Shown here piece by piece: positions 9,826 through 21,023 of a stretch of DNA of 33,437 bases. This DNA comes from Schoenoplectus triqueter. Lineage: Eukaryota > Streptophyta > Magnoliopsida > Poales > Cyperaceae. Where the stretch lies: positions 1-33,437 of the forward strand of contig CAXKVV010001749.1 of assembly GCA_964058805.1 (NCBI GenBank), read 5' to 3'. The translations under genes and the position numbers were made by a program. The stretch's first letter is position 1. The number at the start of each line of letters is the position of its first letter. Below the pieces are notes generated by a model, which worked only from the letters and a program-made list of their open reading frames with translations, was not told the DNA's origin and searched no databases.

Positions 9826-11855
9826 TGTTAGTTTGTAATAATCTTGAAGTCAATAATACGATAAATTTGTTATATAAAGCTTTGTTCATGAATTGGATAT
9901 TTAAACGATATTTTGTTTCCTTGAGTATTATTGAATTTATGAATCATTCCGAGTTCATGACTGGAATTGTGAAACTTCATAATATAGAATATACTCTTAA
10001 AAGTCACTAACCAAGGTAATTAGCAGGAACACTAATTAACCGTTATGAGGTTAGTATGTGGATTAAATGATGGTCAAGTTTTACAGACCATAGACAAAGA
10101 GTTGTCATTTTAATCACATAGATAGATGTTCAAGGAACATCGTATTTGATAGACCCCGAATGAAACATTAAATGGAATTGTGTTCGTGTCATTAATGTTT
10201 TCGTTCAGTATTAAATTCTAAAGTATGAGGTATTCATCTTTCCTACATAGGATATGTATGTGTGTGATTTCTACCAAACGTTATCCGTAAAAGGTGGCTA
10301 TAAAGGTAGCTCTTCGGTATACATAACTTATGCGGAGGAAGAGATGGTTTGCCAAAAGTACTATTGTCCCTCATATTTCTATATGAGTTATAGCATCACT
10401 GGGCCCCTTGATAGAGTAAGATTATCTGCTAGCAGTATAAGTACAAGAGTAATTATATTTGATAATTTACTCAGGATCAAGAAAAGATTAAGTTTGCAAG
10501 GATGACACATACCTACCTTGAAACTGATCTGATAGCTATGAGACAAAAGAATTAAACACAAGTAAATAGTTTACTGGATCATGATATTGTACAGTACATC
10601 ATCATCTGTGTAATTGGATGGTCATAGTGCATTCTGCCAGATGCCTCCTATGATTATAGAAGTTAAAACGGTTTTAACTCTATTTACCAACATAACACGG
10701 ATCCTGTCGGGTCACACCATATAGGAGTTAATCGGAGAATCTTATTGATTAATTATAAATTATTTATAATTAATAATAAGATGGTTATAATTAATTATAT
10801 ATGATATAATTATATTTGTCATAGAGATGACAAGAAGCAAAAATCAGATTGAATTTATAACGTGTTGGACACGTCGTATAAATTCGCCGAAACAACAACC
10901 GAGAAAAATATAATTGTAGATGACAATTATATATATATTTGATTTGGATTTTAAATGTTAATTATGGATTTGAATTATGGGCCAAAAACCCATTAATAAT
11001 TAAAGCCTTAATTAATAATTAAAAGCCCAAAATCAGAAAAGCCCAAAATCCAAAATCCCAAGGGTATTTCGGTAATTTGGCCAAAAGCCCAATGGCAAAC
11101 TTGTAAATTTGGACCTTAGATGACATCATGCATGACATCATCCATGACATCATCCTCAAGGGTATTTTGGTAATTTTGCAATCCCAAATTTGGCTATAAA
11201 TAGAGGGGTGGGGTGAGAGAGAAAATTACACCAAATCAGTTCTACTTTCTCTCTCCCGGTATACGGTTGTTTCAGAATTCACGGGATCGGTGAATAGTGT
11301 TTTTACGAAAGTTGCGGTATTTCTGCACATTTGTGAAACAGAATTACTGCGAGTCGTGAATAGTACTATTTCGTCTTTTTCTCGGGTGAATAGTGTTTTT
11401 GCGAAAAACCGCGGTTTACGGTATTTCTGGCAAAAGAAATAAACCGCTCTCTGGTCAGTCCTGGTGGATAACCTACAGAGGCATCAGACGTTTGGTGCTC
11501 CGAGACAAGCCGATTTTCATTCCAATTGAAATTTGGAAGCGAGGTATAACATCTTATGTTAATCTATTTAATTGTTAAGTAGACTAATATTTTAGAAATC
11601 AATCATGGAGTAGATCAATAAAGGTTTAAAGAGGTGTGTATCTCTCGGTAATCATCCGACACATCACTTTAACCCTAAGCTTAAGTTAGAAGTAAAATAA
11701 TATTTTACCGTCTTTTGTAAAGGATTAAATATCTGTAACTCTCGGTTATTATCCGACATACTTTAATCCCTAACTTAAGTAGAAGTAAAATTTTTGTTCT
11801 ACGGTCTTTCCGCAGCTTGAGCATTAATGGGATTTGGGCATTCCGAATCCCTACA
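9826..11855 (+). repeat. Copia 5' LTR
   Basis: 2030 bp, beginning TGTTAGTTTG and ending CCCTACA, followed by one base and the primer-binding site. It matches 17290-19303 almost base for base. It carries a 16 bp tandem duplication (AGAAAAGCCCAAAATC near 11030) absent from the 3' LTR; that accounts for the whole length difference. Open frames inside it (e.g. 10254-10505, 11393-11578) occur in both LTRs and are not genes. Confidence 0.97.
11121..11202 (+). promoter_or_regulatory. Copia LTR promoter: three TGACATCA boxes and TATA
   Basis: TGACATCA occurs at 11121, 11133 and 11145, exactly 12 bp apart, within repeated CATGACATCATC units. The motif is one base from the bZIP target TGACGTCA. A TATAAATA box follows at 11195-11202. 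The same layout is at 18569-18600 and 18643-18650 in the 3' LTR. Such repeats in LTRs are known to make plant copia elements stress-responsive; that is inferred here. Confidence 0.6.
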
Positions 11856-11856
11856 G

Positions 11857-11868
11857 TGGTATCAGAGC
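11857..11868 (+). promoter_or_regulatory. Copia primer-binding site (iMet tRNA)
   Basis: TGGTATCAGAGC one base after the 5' LTR end; complementary to the 3' end of plant initiator-Met tRNA. Confidence 0.95.
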
Positions 11869-12063
11869 AAAGGCTCTCCCGCTGATTGATTTTCTATAAG
11901 GTTATATCTTATGCAAATAAGATGCATATACCCCGTATCGGTTTAATTCTTAGATTTGCAGCTTAAAGTCCAAACCAAATAAAATTGGATTTTCTTGGTT
12001 CGGCTCTGTCGACTAAGAAAGTTAAATTAGATTTAAGCTTTCTTTATGCTTTCTTTACGCTTT

Positions 12064-13165
12064 CTTTTCGAAAACTTTTGATTGTGTTAAAGTATATCTA
12101 AGAATGCGATGAAGCAATAAAGTACCTAAGTAAGAGCTGTTGATCTCCACACATAAAAGATAAGGTGATGTCAAAGAAAGATGGGAAGTGGATACCTTCG
12201 GTATTCTTTCTGACATGCCCTTTTACGTGTCCTGATAACTGGCCCAAAAGGAACTTTGTCACGTTACCAAATTACTTTTACGCTTTCGAAGCATGGCAAA
12301 TGTAACTCTTTTGCTTTTTCGAAAACTTTTAGTTATGAAAAGTATATCTATGAATGTGATGAAGCAATAAAGTACCTGAGTAAGAGCTGTTGATCTCCAC
12401 ACCCGAAAGAGATGGTTCTGTCTAGGAAAGATTGAATTTAAAGTGGTCCTCGTGACCCCGATCTTTCCTGGGAGCCCCTTTTACGTGTCCTGATAACTGG
12501 CCGAAAAGGAACTTTGTCACGTTATCAAATTACTTTATCGTACCAGAAGGAATTAACTGTTTTGAAATCATATAAAATGTTTATATGCTTTTTACGGTAT
12601 AAATAAAGAACAAAGATGAAGTTGCAAAATAAAGAATTGAGAACTGATAGTTATATATGTGACTGATTCACATATATATATACAAAATGTTTGTATGAGC
12701 AAGTAAATTAGATTTACTACTTTGATATGAAATGTATCTTATCATAGATGCAAAGCTACTTCTATTGGATAGATAGTAGTTATATACGTGACTGATTCAT
12801 GTATATATACAAAATGTTTGTATGAGCTGGTAAATTGGATTTACCGCTTTGATAATAAATGAGTAAATTAGATTTATCATTTTAAGGAACCGTGAAAGAA
12901 TGTTATGTCAAAGAAAGACTGGAAAAGGAACTTTCAATGGTCTTTCTGGCAGACGTCTTTTCACGTGTTCATAAGTCTGTTTAAAGTCAGCTTAATAAAC
13001 TGACTAATTGTAAATGTGTAAATTAGATTTATCATTTTTAAGAAACCGTGAAGGAAGGTTGTGTCAAAGAAAGACTGGAAAAGGAACTTTCAGTGGTCTT
13101 TCTAGCAGACATCTTTTACGTGTTCGTAAGTCTGTTTAAAGTCAGTTTAACAAACTGACTGCTTA
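12064..13165 (+). repeat. Copia leader: three consecutive tandem duplications
   Basis: The leader contains three neighbouring duplications. Block 1 (12064-12535) has a 250-258 bp period, seen in AGTATATCTA at 12091 and 12341 and GAACTTTGTC at 12251 and 12509. Block 2 (about 12650-12855) has a 129 bp period, with GACTGATTCA at 12661 and 12790. Block 3 (about 12860-13165) has a 155 bp period, with GTAAATTAGATTTATCATTT at 12863 and 13018. No protein is encoded. Confidence 0.8.
12170..13103 (+). ncRNA. Fourfold repeated hairpin in copia leader RNA
   Basis: Four hairpins of one type: A 12170-12214 (GTCA..GAAAGA / TCTTTCTGAC), B 12424-12469 (AGGAAAGAT / ATCTTTCCT), C 12912-12947 and D 13068-13103 (AGAAAGAC / GTCTTTCT). 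Each is followed closely by CTTTTACGTG or CTTTTCACGTG. Between B and C/D two stem pairs change on both sides (T-A to C-G, and G-C to A-T), which favours selection on pairing. It is a cis element of the retrotransposon RNA, perhaps for packaging, dimerisation or translation; it is not an independent RNA gene. Function is inferred. Confidence 0.45.
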
Positions 13166-13663
13166 CGATGTTAAACCCGAAAAATTAAGTAATATGCCCT
13201 ACCTACTCTGTCCTCGCATATCATTGTTCATTGGCAGACGTGACCTACTCAGTAGGCGTCACCTTTTACCTTTGGTTTTCGAGGGTTATGTCCGACATAA
13301 CGAATCAAATAGAGTGAGGTTACTTACCAATGATTTCCAAAACAGTTTTGGGCTTGGGGCAAAGTTTCGTTAAAACATATGATATTTAGCGAAACCAAGA
13401 ATCACATAGAGATGTGATTAGCAAAGAGTTGCTTACCTAAGATAATTAATAAACGAGTTATTCAACGATAACTTGATTATCAATGAAAATAGAGATCTTG
13501 GTCCTAACTACAAACGGAAATAGAACAAATTTGTAGTGGGAGTTTTATTTGAAATAAGACATTACATGAACAAAGCTAAAAATCTTTACATTTTAAATGT
13601 TGTATCACATGGTTAAAGAGACTCTTACTAATACGTTATGTGCGCTCATAATCATACTAAGAC

Positions 13664-14278
13664 ATGAGAAACTCGAGTACGTCCTTAAATACACTAATCT
13701 CTGCACAGCCTGCAGTAGACTGCACAGCAAATGAAGTCACCATGTACAACAAGCACAAAGAACATGAGCTTGATGTACAAAGTTTCTTGGTCAAGAAATT
13801 TAAGGTGACTAAATCTCCGCTAAGTCATAAGATGATTGAGGGCAGCTCTCTTGACACTCACATGCTCCGTATGACGAGCGATGTTGAGCAGTTGGAGAAG
13901 CTTAACAGTCCGTTGAGCAAAGAGTTTGTTACGGATGTTATCCTGAACTCTCTCCCTCCTAGCTATTCTAATTTCATCAGGAATTATTATATGCTGGGAA
14001 TGGACAAGAGCTTGCAGGAGCTCAAAGGGATGTTGAGGATCGCTGATGGGGAGATGAAGAAGAATTCTTCTAACCTCATGATCCAAGAAGGTGGAAATAA
14101 GATTAAAAGGACGAAACATAAAGTGACTTCCAAAGTGGCGTTTAAGTACAAGAGCAAAGGGAAAATGGTTTCTAATCAGAACACTCCCTAGGCAAAAACC
14201 TCTTCTACCTCTGACTGCTTTTACTGTCAAAGTAAGGGTCATTGGAAGAGGACCTGCCCTAAATATCTGGAGATGTAA
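13664..14278 (+). pseudogene. gag: Copia gag remnant with CCHC zinc knuckle
   Basis: The ATG at 13664 opens 175 codons that include a gag core (SLDTHMLRMTSDVEQLEKL, VILNSLPPSYSNFI, SLQELKGMLRIA) and a Lys-rich tail. An in-frame TAG at 14189-14191 stops it, yet the same frame continues with the nucleocapsid knuckle CFYCQSKGHWKRTC (CX2CX4HX4C, 14216-14257) until TAA at 14276. The N-terminal part appears shorter than usual for the group. Gag forms the particle and binds RNA. This copy would lose its RNA-binding knuckle by premature stop, and it is out of frame with the protease that follows. Confidence 0.85.
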
Positions 14279-14280
14279 GG

Positions 14281-14869
14281 ATGGGAAAGGTTCCCAAGAC
14301 TTCAACTTCAGGTATTTTTATTGTTGAAGTTAACGTTGTTACCTCTATTCATGATTGGGTATTGGATACTGGATCATGTGCTCATATTTGTTCAAATATA
14401 GAGACACTAAAGAATAGGAGAAAACTACAAAATAAGGAAATACAACTCCGAGTTGGAAACGGTGCACAAGTTGCAGCCGTAATAGTCGGAAGTATAGAGT
14501 TGTGTTTGCCTAGCGGGCTTGTAATGGAACTTAAAAATGTATATTTTGTTCCAAGTATTTCCAGAAACATCATTTCAATCTCATGTTTAGAAATGAATGG
14601 TTTCTCTTTTGTTATAAAGGACAATGGTTGTTCTATATATAAAGATGAGTTATATTATGGATCTTCTTTTATGATGAATGATCTTTATATACTGGAAATA
14701 GACAAATCTATATTTAACATCAATAAACGACTCAAAACATCTCATGAAAGTATGACTTTCATATGGCATTATCGCCTTGGTCATATAAACGAGAAACGCA
14801 TCAAAAGTTACATGAAGTTGGACTTCTTGATAATTTTAATATTGTGAATCTTGTTTACGTGAAAAATGA
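14281..14869 (+). pseudogene. pol: Copia protease and pre-integrase zinc region, frameshifted
   Basis: The frame at 14281-14847 contains the retropepsin signature WVLDTGSCAHIC, with catalytic Asp in DTGS, then the GAG-pre-integrase segment with WHYRLGHINEKRI (the His pair of the HHCC zinc site). The Cys pair, CESC, is present at 14843-14854 but in another frame, so at least one indel precedes it. A second lesion, apparent loss of one A in the run near 14861-14866, puts TGA at 14867 and separates this block from the integrase frame. Catalytic residues are visible but no continuous polyprotein is possible. Confidence 0.85.
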
Positions 14870-15879
14870 CCAAATTGTCTTTCTCCAAGAAGGGCGAAAG
14901 GACAAGTGACTTATTAGCCCTTATACACACAGATGTATGCAGACCAATGAGTACTTGTACAAGAAACAGTGATCGCTACTTTATCACATTTATTGATGAT
15001 TACAGTAGATATGGTTATGTCTACTTGATGAGACATAAGTCTGAATCTTTTGAAAAGTTCAAGGAATTCAAGACTGAAGTAAAAAATCAACTGAATAAAA
15101 GTATTAAGGCCTTACGGTCAGACCGTGGAGGCGAATACTTAAGTTATGAGTTTATAATGTACTTAAAAGAATGTGGGATAGTCTCACAACTCACACCTCC
15201 GGGAATGCCGCAATGGAATGGTGTTTTTGAGATGAGGAATCAAACTCTGTTAGACATGGTTTGTTCCATGATGAGTAATACCACACTCCCAAAAATGTTT
15301 TGGGGGCACGCACTAGAAACTGCTGCACTAATAATAAATAAGGTTTCATCCAAGTCAGTAGAAAAGACTCCATATGAGTTATGGTTTGGTAAGGTACCAA
15401 ATATGTCTTATCTTAAAATTTAGGGTTGCAAGGTATTTGTCAAACGTTCGACTTCTGACAAACTTGGACCCAAAGCTGATAAATGTTTTTTCGTAGGGTA
15501 TCCTAAGGAAACGAAAGGATATTACTTCTATTATCAGTCCGAGAACAAGATAATTGTTGCTCGTCATGGTATATTTTTGGAGAAAGAGTTTCTCGCAAAA
15601 GGAAGTAGTGGGAGTAATGTAATACTTGAAGAAATTCAAGATACATCACACAATACAATATCTGATACTGATCAGATAAACCCACCACTTGATTCTTCGG
15701 CTAATGAGCATTTGGAAGAACCAAATCTACAAATAGTTGTGGAAGAAGTTCTAGTCCCGAGCTCATCTACTTCAACGCAAGTTAAAATAGAACTAAATGC
15801 GCATACTGATGTGGATGAAGTTCGACAGCCTGAAGAACAAGTGCTACGAAGGTCACATAGAACAGTTCGTGCACCTTAA
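14866..15879 (+). pseudogene. pol: Copia integrase with nonsense mutations
   Basis: One frame reads through the integrase core: HTDVCRPMS (first Asp), YFITFIDDYSRYGYVYLM, LRSDRGGEY (second Asp), TPPGMPQWNGVFEMRNQTLL (Glu, with the usual SER changed to FEM), then KTPYELWFGKVPNMSYLKI. The conserved Trp that normally follows is a TAG stop (15421-15423). The frame resumes with the C-terminal region (DKLGPKADKCFFVGYPKETK) through the integrase-RT linker until TAA at 15877. The DDE triad is intact, so the lesions are recent relative to the fold but inactivating. Confidence 0.9.
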
Positions 15880-16926
15880 AGGTACATGGGACTGCATGAA
15901 GTCTCAGTATTTGATGCTGAAGATCCTCTGACCTATGCGGAAGCAGTGGATAGACCCGACTCTGATAAATGGCTGGAGGCCATGAGATCCGAAATACAGT
16001 CCATGTATGACAACAAGGTTTGGAACCTGGTTGCACCACTTGTTGGGGTAAAACCCATAGCTAACAAGTGGGTTTTTTAAAAGAAAAACAGGCATGGATG
16101 ATAATATGATTATTTACAAAGTACGGCTAGTAGCGAAATGTTTCAAGCAAATTCTCGACGTAGATTATGATGAAACTTTTTCGTCCGTAGCTATGTTTAA
16201 GTCAATTCGGATGCTCCTAGCAATTATCATATTTCATGATTATGAAATATGACAAATGGATGTCAAAACCGTCTTCCTAAATGAAAATTTGGAAGAGGAC
16301 GTGTATATGATACAGCCCATAAGTTTTGAGGATCCAAAGAATGCTGGGAAGTTATGCAAGCTTCTCAGATCCATTATGGATTGAAGCAAGCATCACGGAG
16401 TTGGAATCTTTGATTTGACGAAGAAGTCAAACAGTTTGACTTCGTCAGATGCAAAGAAGAACATTGTGTATACAGGAAAACTAGTGGGAGTGTCATCGCT
16501 ATTTTAACCCTCTATGTGGACGATATACTCTTAATGGGAAATAATATTCCCCTATTGCAATCAGCCAAATCTTCATTAAAGAAAGTGTTCTCAATGAAAG
16601 ATTTGGGCGAGACTGTCTATATACTAGGCATAAAGATCTATAGAGATAGATCTAAGAGACTTATTGGATTAAGTCAAAGCACATATATTGATAAAGTGCT
16701 GAATCGGTTCAGTATGCAGAATTCTAAGAAAGGATTTCTGCCAATAAATCATGGTGCACAGCTTAGCAAGACTCAGTGTCCTTTGACAACTGATGAGCAA
16801 AGCATAATGAGTAGAGTACCATATGCTTCGGCTATTGGCTCTATCATGTACGCCATGTTGTGCACTCGCCCTGATGTCTCGTACGCTTGGAGTGTGACGA
16901 GTAGATATCAGGCTAATCCATGCTAG
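15880..16926 (+). pseudogene. pol: Copia reverse transcriptase, multiply broken
   Basis: RT homology starts at DPLTYAEAVDRPDSDKWLEA. An extra T in the T6 run at 16073-16078 creates a frameshift and stop. The frame then continues (LVAK-like region, QMDVKT..FLN), with TGA in place of a conserved Trp near 16251, loss of one T near 16376, and TGA near 16410 where Arg is expected. The catalytic YVDD box is intact at 16513-16524, followed by ILLMGNN and the thumb and connection region to a TAG at 16924. Several stops look like C-to-T or G-to-A changes, which is typical of methylated plant transposons. Confidence 0.9.
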
Positions 16927-17170
16927 GAGCACTGGAATGCTGCAAAAAATATCTTTAAGTACTTAAGAAGAACTAAGGATATGTTTCTCATCTACGGTGC
17001 TGACTCGGAGCTCGTGGTAAGTGATTACACAGACGTTATCACCTCATATGAAAAATCATAAATAGAGGCGACGTAAAGATTTGTAAAATTGACACCGTCG
17101 GCAACACAGCTGATCCACTTGTAAGATCTCTACCTCAGGCCAAGCACTAGTTGCACATATCTTCTATGGG
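16927..17170 (+). pseudogene. pol: Copia RNase H remnant with internal deletion
   Basis: The sequence continues YLRRTKDMFLIYGADSELVV and YTD (first catalytic Asp region). Near 17037-17053 it jumps directly to the extreme C-terminus (RGDVKICKIDT, ADPL, LPQAKH). Compared with the family, roughly 130 codons with the remaining RNase H catalytic residues are missing, so the element cannot supply RNase H. Confidence 0.75.
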
Positions 17171-17278
17171 TTTGAGACACATAGGAGATTGGCTGTGAGA
17201 TTTTCCTTTAAATCTGAGAGATTTATAGAATAAAGAGATTTGTATAAGGCATGGCTCAATATGATTGACTCCAAGTTT

Positions 17279-17288
17279 AAGTGGGAGA
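17279..17288 (+). promoter_or_regulatory. Copia polypurine tract
   Basis: AAGTGGGAGA immediately before the 3' LTR; primes plus-strand DNA synthesis. Confidence 0.85.
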
Positions 17289-17289
17289 T

Positions 17290-19303
17290 TGTTAGTTTGT
17301 AATAATCTTGAAGTCAATAATACGATAAATTTGTTATATAAAGCTTTGTTCATGAATTGGATATTTAAACGATATTTTGTTTCCTTGAGTATTATTGAAT
17401 TTATGAATCATTCCGAGTTCATGACTGGAATTGTGAAACTTCATAATATAGAATATACTCTTAAAAGTCACTAACCAAGGTAATTAGCAGGAACACTAAT
17501 TAACCGTTATGAGGTTAGTATGTGGATTAAATGATGGTCAAGTTTTACAGACCATAGACAAAGAGTTGTCATTTTAATCACATAGATAGATGTTCAAGGA
17601 ACATCGTATTTGATAGACCCCGAATGAAACATTAAATGGAATTGTGTTCGTGTCATTAATGTTTTCGTTCAGTATTAAATTCTAAAGTATGAGGTATTCA
17701 TCTTTCCTACATAGAATATGTATGTGTGTGATTTCTACCAAACGTTATCCGTAAAAGGTGGCTATAAAGATAGCTCTTCGGTATACATAACTTATGCGGA
17801 GGAAGAGATGGTTTGCCAAAAGTACTATTGTCCCTCATATTTCTATATGAGTTATAGCATCACTGGGCCCCTTGATAGAGTAAGATTATCTGCTAGCAGT
17901 ATAAGTACAAGAGTAATTATATTTGATAATTTACTCAGGATCAAGAAAAGATTAAGTTTGCAAGGATGACACATACCTACCTTGAAACTGATCTGATAGC
18001 TATGAGACAAAAGAATTAAACACAAGTAAATAGTTTACTGGATCATGATATTGTACAGTACATCATCATCTGTGTAATTGGATGGTCATAGTGCATTCTG
18101 CCAGATGCCTCCTATGATTATAGAAGTTAAAACGGTTTTAACTCTATTTACCAACATAACACGGATCCTGTCGGGTCACACCGTATAGGAGTTAATCGGA
18201 GAATCTTATTGATTAATTATAAATTGTTTATAATTAATAATAAGATGGTTATAATTAATTATATATGATATAATTATATTTGTCATAGAGATGACAAGAA
18301 GCAAAAATCAGATTGAATTTATAACGTGTTGGACACGTCGTATAAATTCGCCGAAACAACAACCGAGAAAAATATAATTGTAGATGATAATTATATATAT
18401 ATTTGATTTGGATTTTAAATGTTAATTATGGATTTGAATTATGGGCCAAAAGCCCATTAATAATTAAAGCCTTAATTAATAATTAAAAGCCCAAAATCCA
18501 AAATCCCAAGGGTATTTCGGTAATTTGGCCAAAAGCCCAATGGCAAACTTGTAAATTTGGACCTTAGATGACATCATGCATGACATCATCCATGACATCA
18601 TCCTCAAGGGTATTTTGGTAATTTTGCAATCCCAAATTTGGCTATAAATAGAGGGGTGGGGTGAGAGAGAAAATTACACCAAATCAGTTCTACTTTCTCT
18701 CTCCCGGTATACGGTTGTTTCAGAATTCACGGGATCGGTGAATAGTGTTTTTACGAAAGTTGCGGTATTTCTGCACATTTGTGAAACAGAATTACTGCGA
18801 GTCGTGAATAGTACTATTTCGTCTTTTTCTCGGGTGAATAGTGTTTTTGCGAAAAACCGCGGTTTACGGTATTTCTGGCAAAAGAAATAAACCGCTCTCT
18901 GGTCAGTCCTGGTGGATAACCTACAGAGGCATCAGACGTTTGGTGCTCCGAGACAAGCCGATTTTCATTCCAATTGAAATTTGGAAGCGAGGTATAACAT
19001 CTTATGTTAATCTATTTAATTGTTAAGTAGACTAATATTTTAGAAATCAATCATGGAGTAGATCAATAAAGGTTTAAAGAGGTGTGTATCTCTCGGTAAT
19101 CATCCGACACATCACTTTAACCCTAAGCTTAAGTTAGAAGTAAAATAATATTTTACCGTCTTTTGTAAAGGATTAAATGTCTGTAACTCTCGGTTATTAT
19201 CCGACATACTTTAATCCCTAACTTAAGTAGAAGTAAAATTTTTGTTCTACGGTCTTTCCGCAGCTTGAGCATTAATGGGATTTGGGCATTCCGAATCCCT
19301 ACA
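17290..19303 (+). repeat. Copia 3' LTR
   Basis: 2014 bp. Differences from the 5' LTR that I counted by eye: seven transitions and the missing 16 bp duplication. It ends CTACA, followed by GATAT at 19304-19308, the right target duplication. Confidence 0.97.
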
Positions 19304-19308
19304 GATAT
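19304..19308 (+). repeat. Copia target-site duplication, right copy
   Basis: GATAT, a perfect match to 9821-9825. Confidence 0.95.
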
Positions 19309-19399
19309 AATATATGATAAATATGTATAAGGTACGAGATTTAAAACACTCGTATAAATATAACCCAGTTTGCAGATCATCGGTCCATCCACAAGCGGG

Positions 19400-19900
19400 C
19401 ACGTGATCGGGCCCTGGACTTGTGACTTACCTAAGCGGGCACGTATTCGGGCCCAACTTACAAACTTAGGATTTTCGAGTAAGCGGGCGCCAATGCCCTG
19501 AATACCCTGGGAAAATTCGGCCTCCCGGAGCGATAACGCCCTAGGAGAGTGACGGCTAAAAGCACGTACTCGCTATTCTGAATCTGATGATCCACCTCAC
19601 ATAATAATAATAATAATAACAATAATAATATGAGCAAAGGGGGTTTAAATAATTATGCTTTCAGTTGCCATATCGCCAAAGGATATAACTACCCGTGAAT
19701 TGACAAATCGGAAACAAATGAGAGCCTACACTGTACCAACCAAGGGTCAGAGGATCGCATCCCGTACAGTAACAAAACGGAGTATATATAAATGGGAGCC
19801 TACACTGTACCCACTAGGGCCAGAGGACCGCATTCCGACTTTCTCTGTACCAACTAAGGGCCAAAGGAGAAAGCCCTTCAGACAATACCAGGATCCTAAA
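19400..19900 (-). repeat. Short diverged tandem repeats in gypsy LTR
   Basis: AAGCGGGCACGT followed by ATTCGGGCCC-like sequence recurs near 19394, 19434 and 19481. The phrase GAGCCTACACTGTACC, then AGGG(T/C)CAGAGGA(T/C)CGCAT, occurs at about 19721 and 19797, with a partial third copy near 19843. An (ATA)n run lies at 19601-19630. Confidence 0.6.
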
Positions 19901-21023
19901 TAAGCCGGATAAATAATAAAATATAATATCTCGGAGTAGATTCCAATCTTGAATATGGCCGCCCACACTAAATACTGAAAGATATAGTATCCTGATCGCT
20001 CAAATTTGGATTAACATTCTTAATTATATTAAGAATAATAATAATATAATATTGATCAAAAATTAAACACTCTCACACAGCCGAACCCGCTAACTGACGA
20101 GGTCGGTGGATAACCCGACAGGCAAAGATGCGCAGTGCATATACAGGCCGGTGGGTCCCACGGGCCTATGGGTCACCGTACGTAACCACAACGGTCTGGT
20201 TATGCAAGGCAACCTCAGACTGAGAATTACCCGGTCCGCCTCTCAGCACTCCCATGCATTTAATGCATGATTAACTACCTGACTTAATTAATAATTAGTG
20301 ATAGTAATAATATTTTCCTAATAATTATAATCTACAACTTGCATTATTTAATTCTATCTAATCCTATCTCGGTACTATCTCCCGAATCCTACTCCTACCC
20401 TATCTACATGAAATATGATATGATATGACATGCGAATGCGGGTATGTCTCGAATATATTGGTTAATTTACCGGATGCAGATGACAGGTCAAATTTTAGTC
20501 TCTAATCAAAGTTTGGTCAAAGGTACCGCATATCAGATTTATTTTAAAAACATTTGTTTTCGGTTTGGATTCCTAATTCTGAAGAAAGAAGATTAAATCC
20601 CAGAAATCCGTACCTGAGAGTGCTGGTGAGGATCACGGAGTCTCTCTACTCTGGAGGTAGATCACCGGCCTCGGGGTCGGTGTCCGCGTACGTCTGGTCG
20701 GGAGCGACCTCGTACTCCGCGAGTGGATCCGAGTCGACAGTATTACCTATTTTAATTTGACGCTTATTAGCTTTACTTGATTTACTTAACATTTAATAAT
20801 TAATTTAGATTGATAATTAATTTAAACGGTTGTTCGGGTTTTATCATTTTTCCTTGAAAATTTCGACAGCATTCTTGCTGAAATCTATGCGGTGTCGGAA
20901 ATTTTAGTTGTTCGCATATTGATTTTGTTAACTTATGTTTATCGTTCTAGATCGCTTTTATATGTTCCATCTTTATTTTAGTTTCGAGTTTATGGATTTA
21001 ATTTCTAAACCAATTAATTTAAA

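Larger units (their letters stand above)
9826..19303 (+). mobile_element. Complete Ty1/copia element, Angela/Tork-like
   Basis: A 9478 bp element with two LTRs (2030 and 2014 bp, TGTTAG to CTACA), iMet primer site, leader, gag and pol remnants in copia order (protease, integrase, RT, RNase H), a polypurine tract, and a perfect 5 bp duplication GATAT. Integrase lying before RT defines the copia superfamily. The wording of gag, integrase and RT motifs matches the Angela/Tork group. The LTRs differ by about 7 transitions and one 16 bp indel (about 0.35%), so insertion was recent. All reading frames are broken, so the element is non-autonomous. Confidence 0.95.

Noticed and set aside
10254..10505. 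83-residue frame, also at 17718-17969
   Set aside because: Both lie at the same place in the two copia LTRs; LTR sequence is not expected to encode this and there is no known LTR protein match.
11393..11578. 61-residue frame, identical at 18841-19026
   Set aside because: Repeated only because the LTRs are repeated; it lies in the R/U5 region.
11857..11868. Match to initiator-Met tRNA, also at 9183-9195
   Set aside because: These are primer-binding sites next to LTR ends; no tRNA gene surrounds them.
13820..14305. 161-residue minus-strand frame
   Set aside because: Antisense of copia gag, which has clear motifs on the plus strand.
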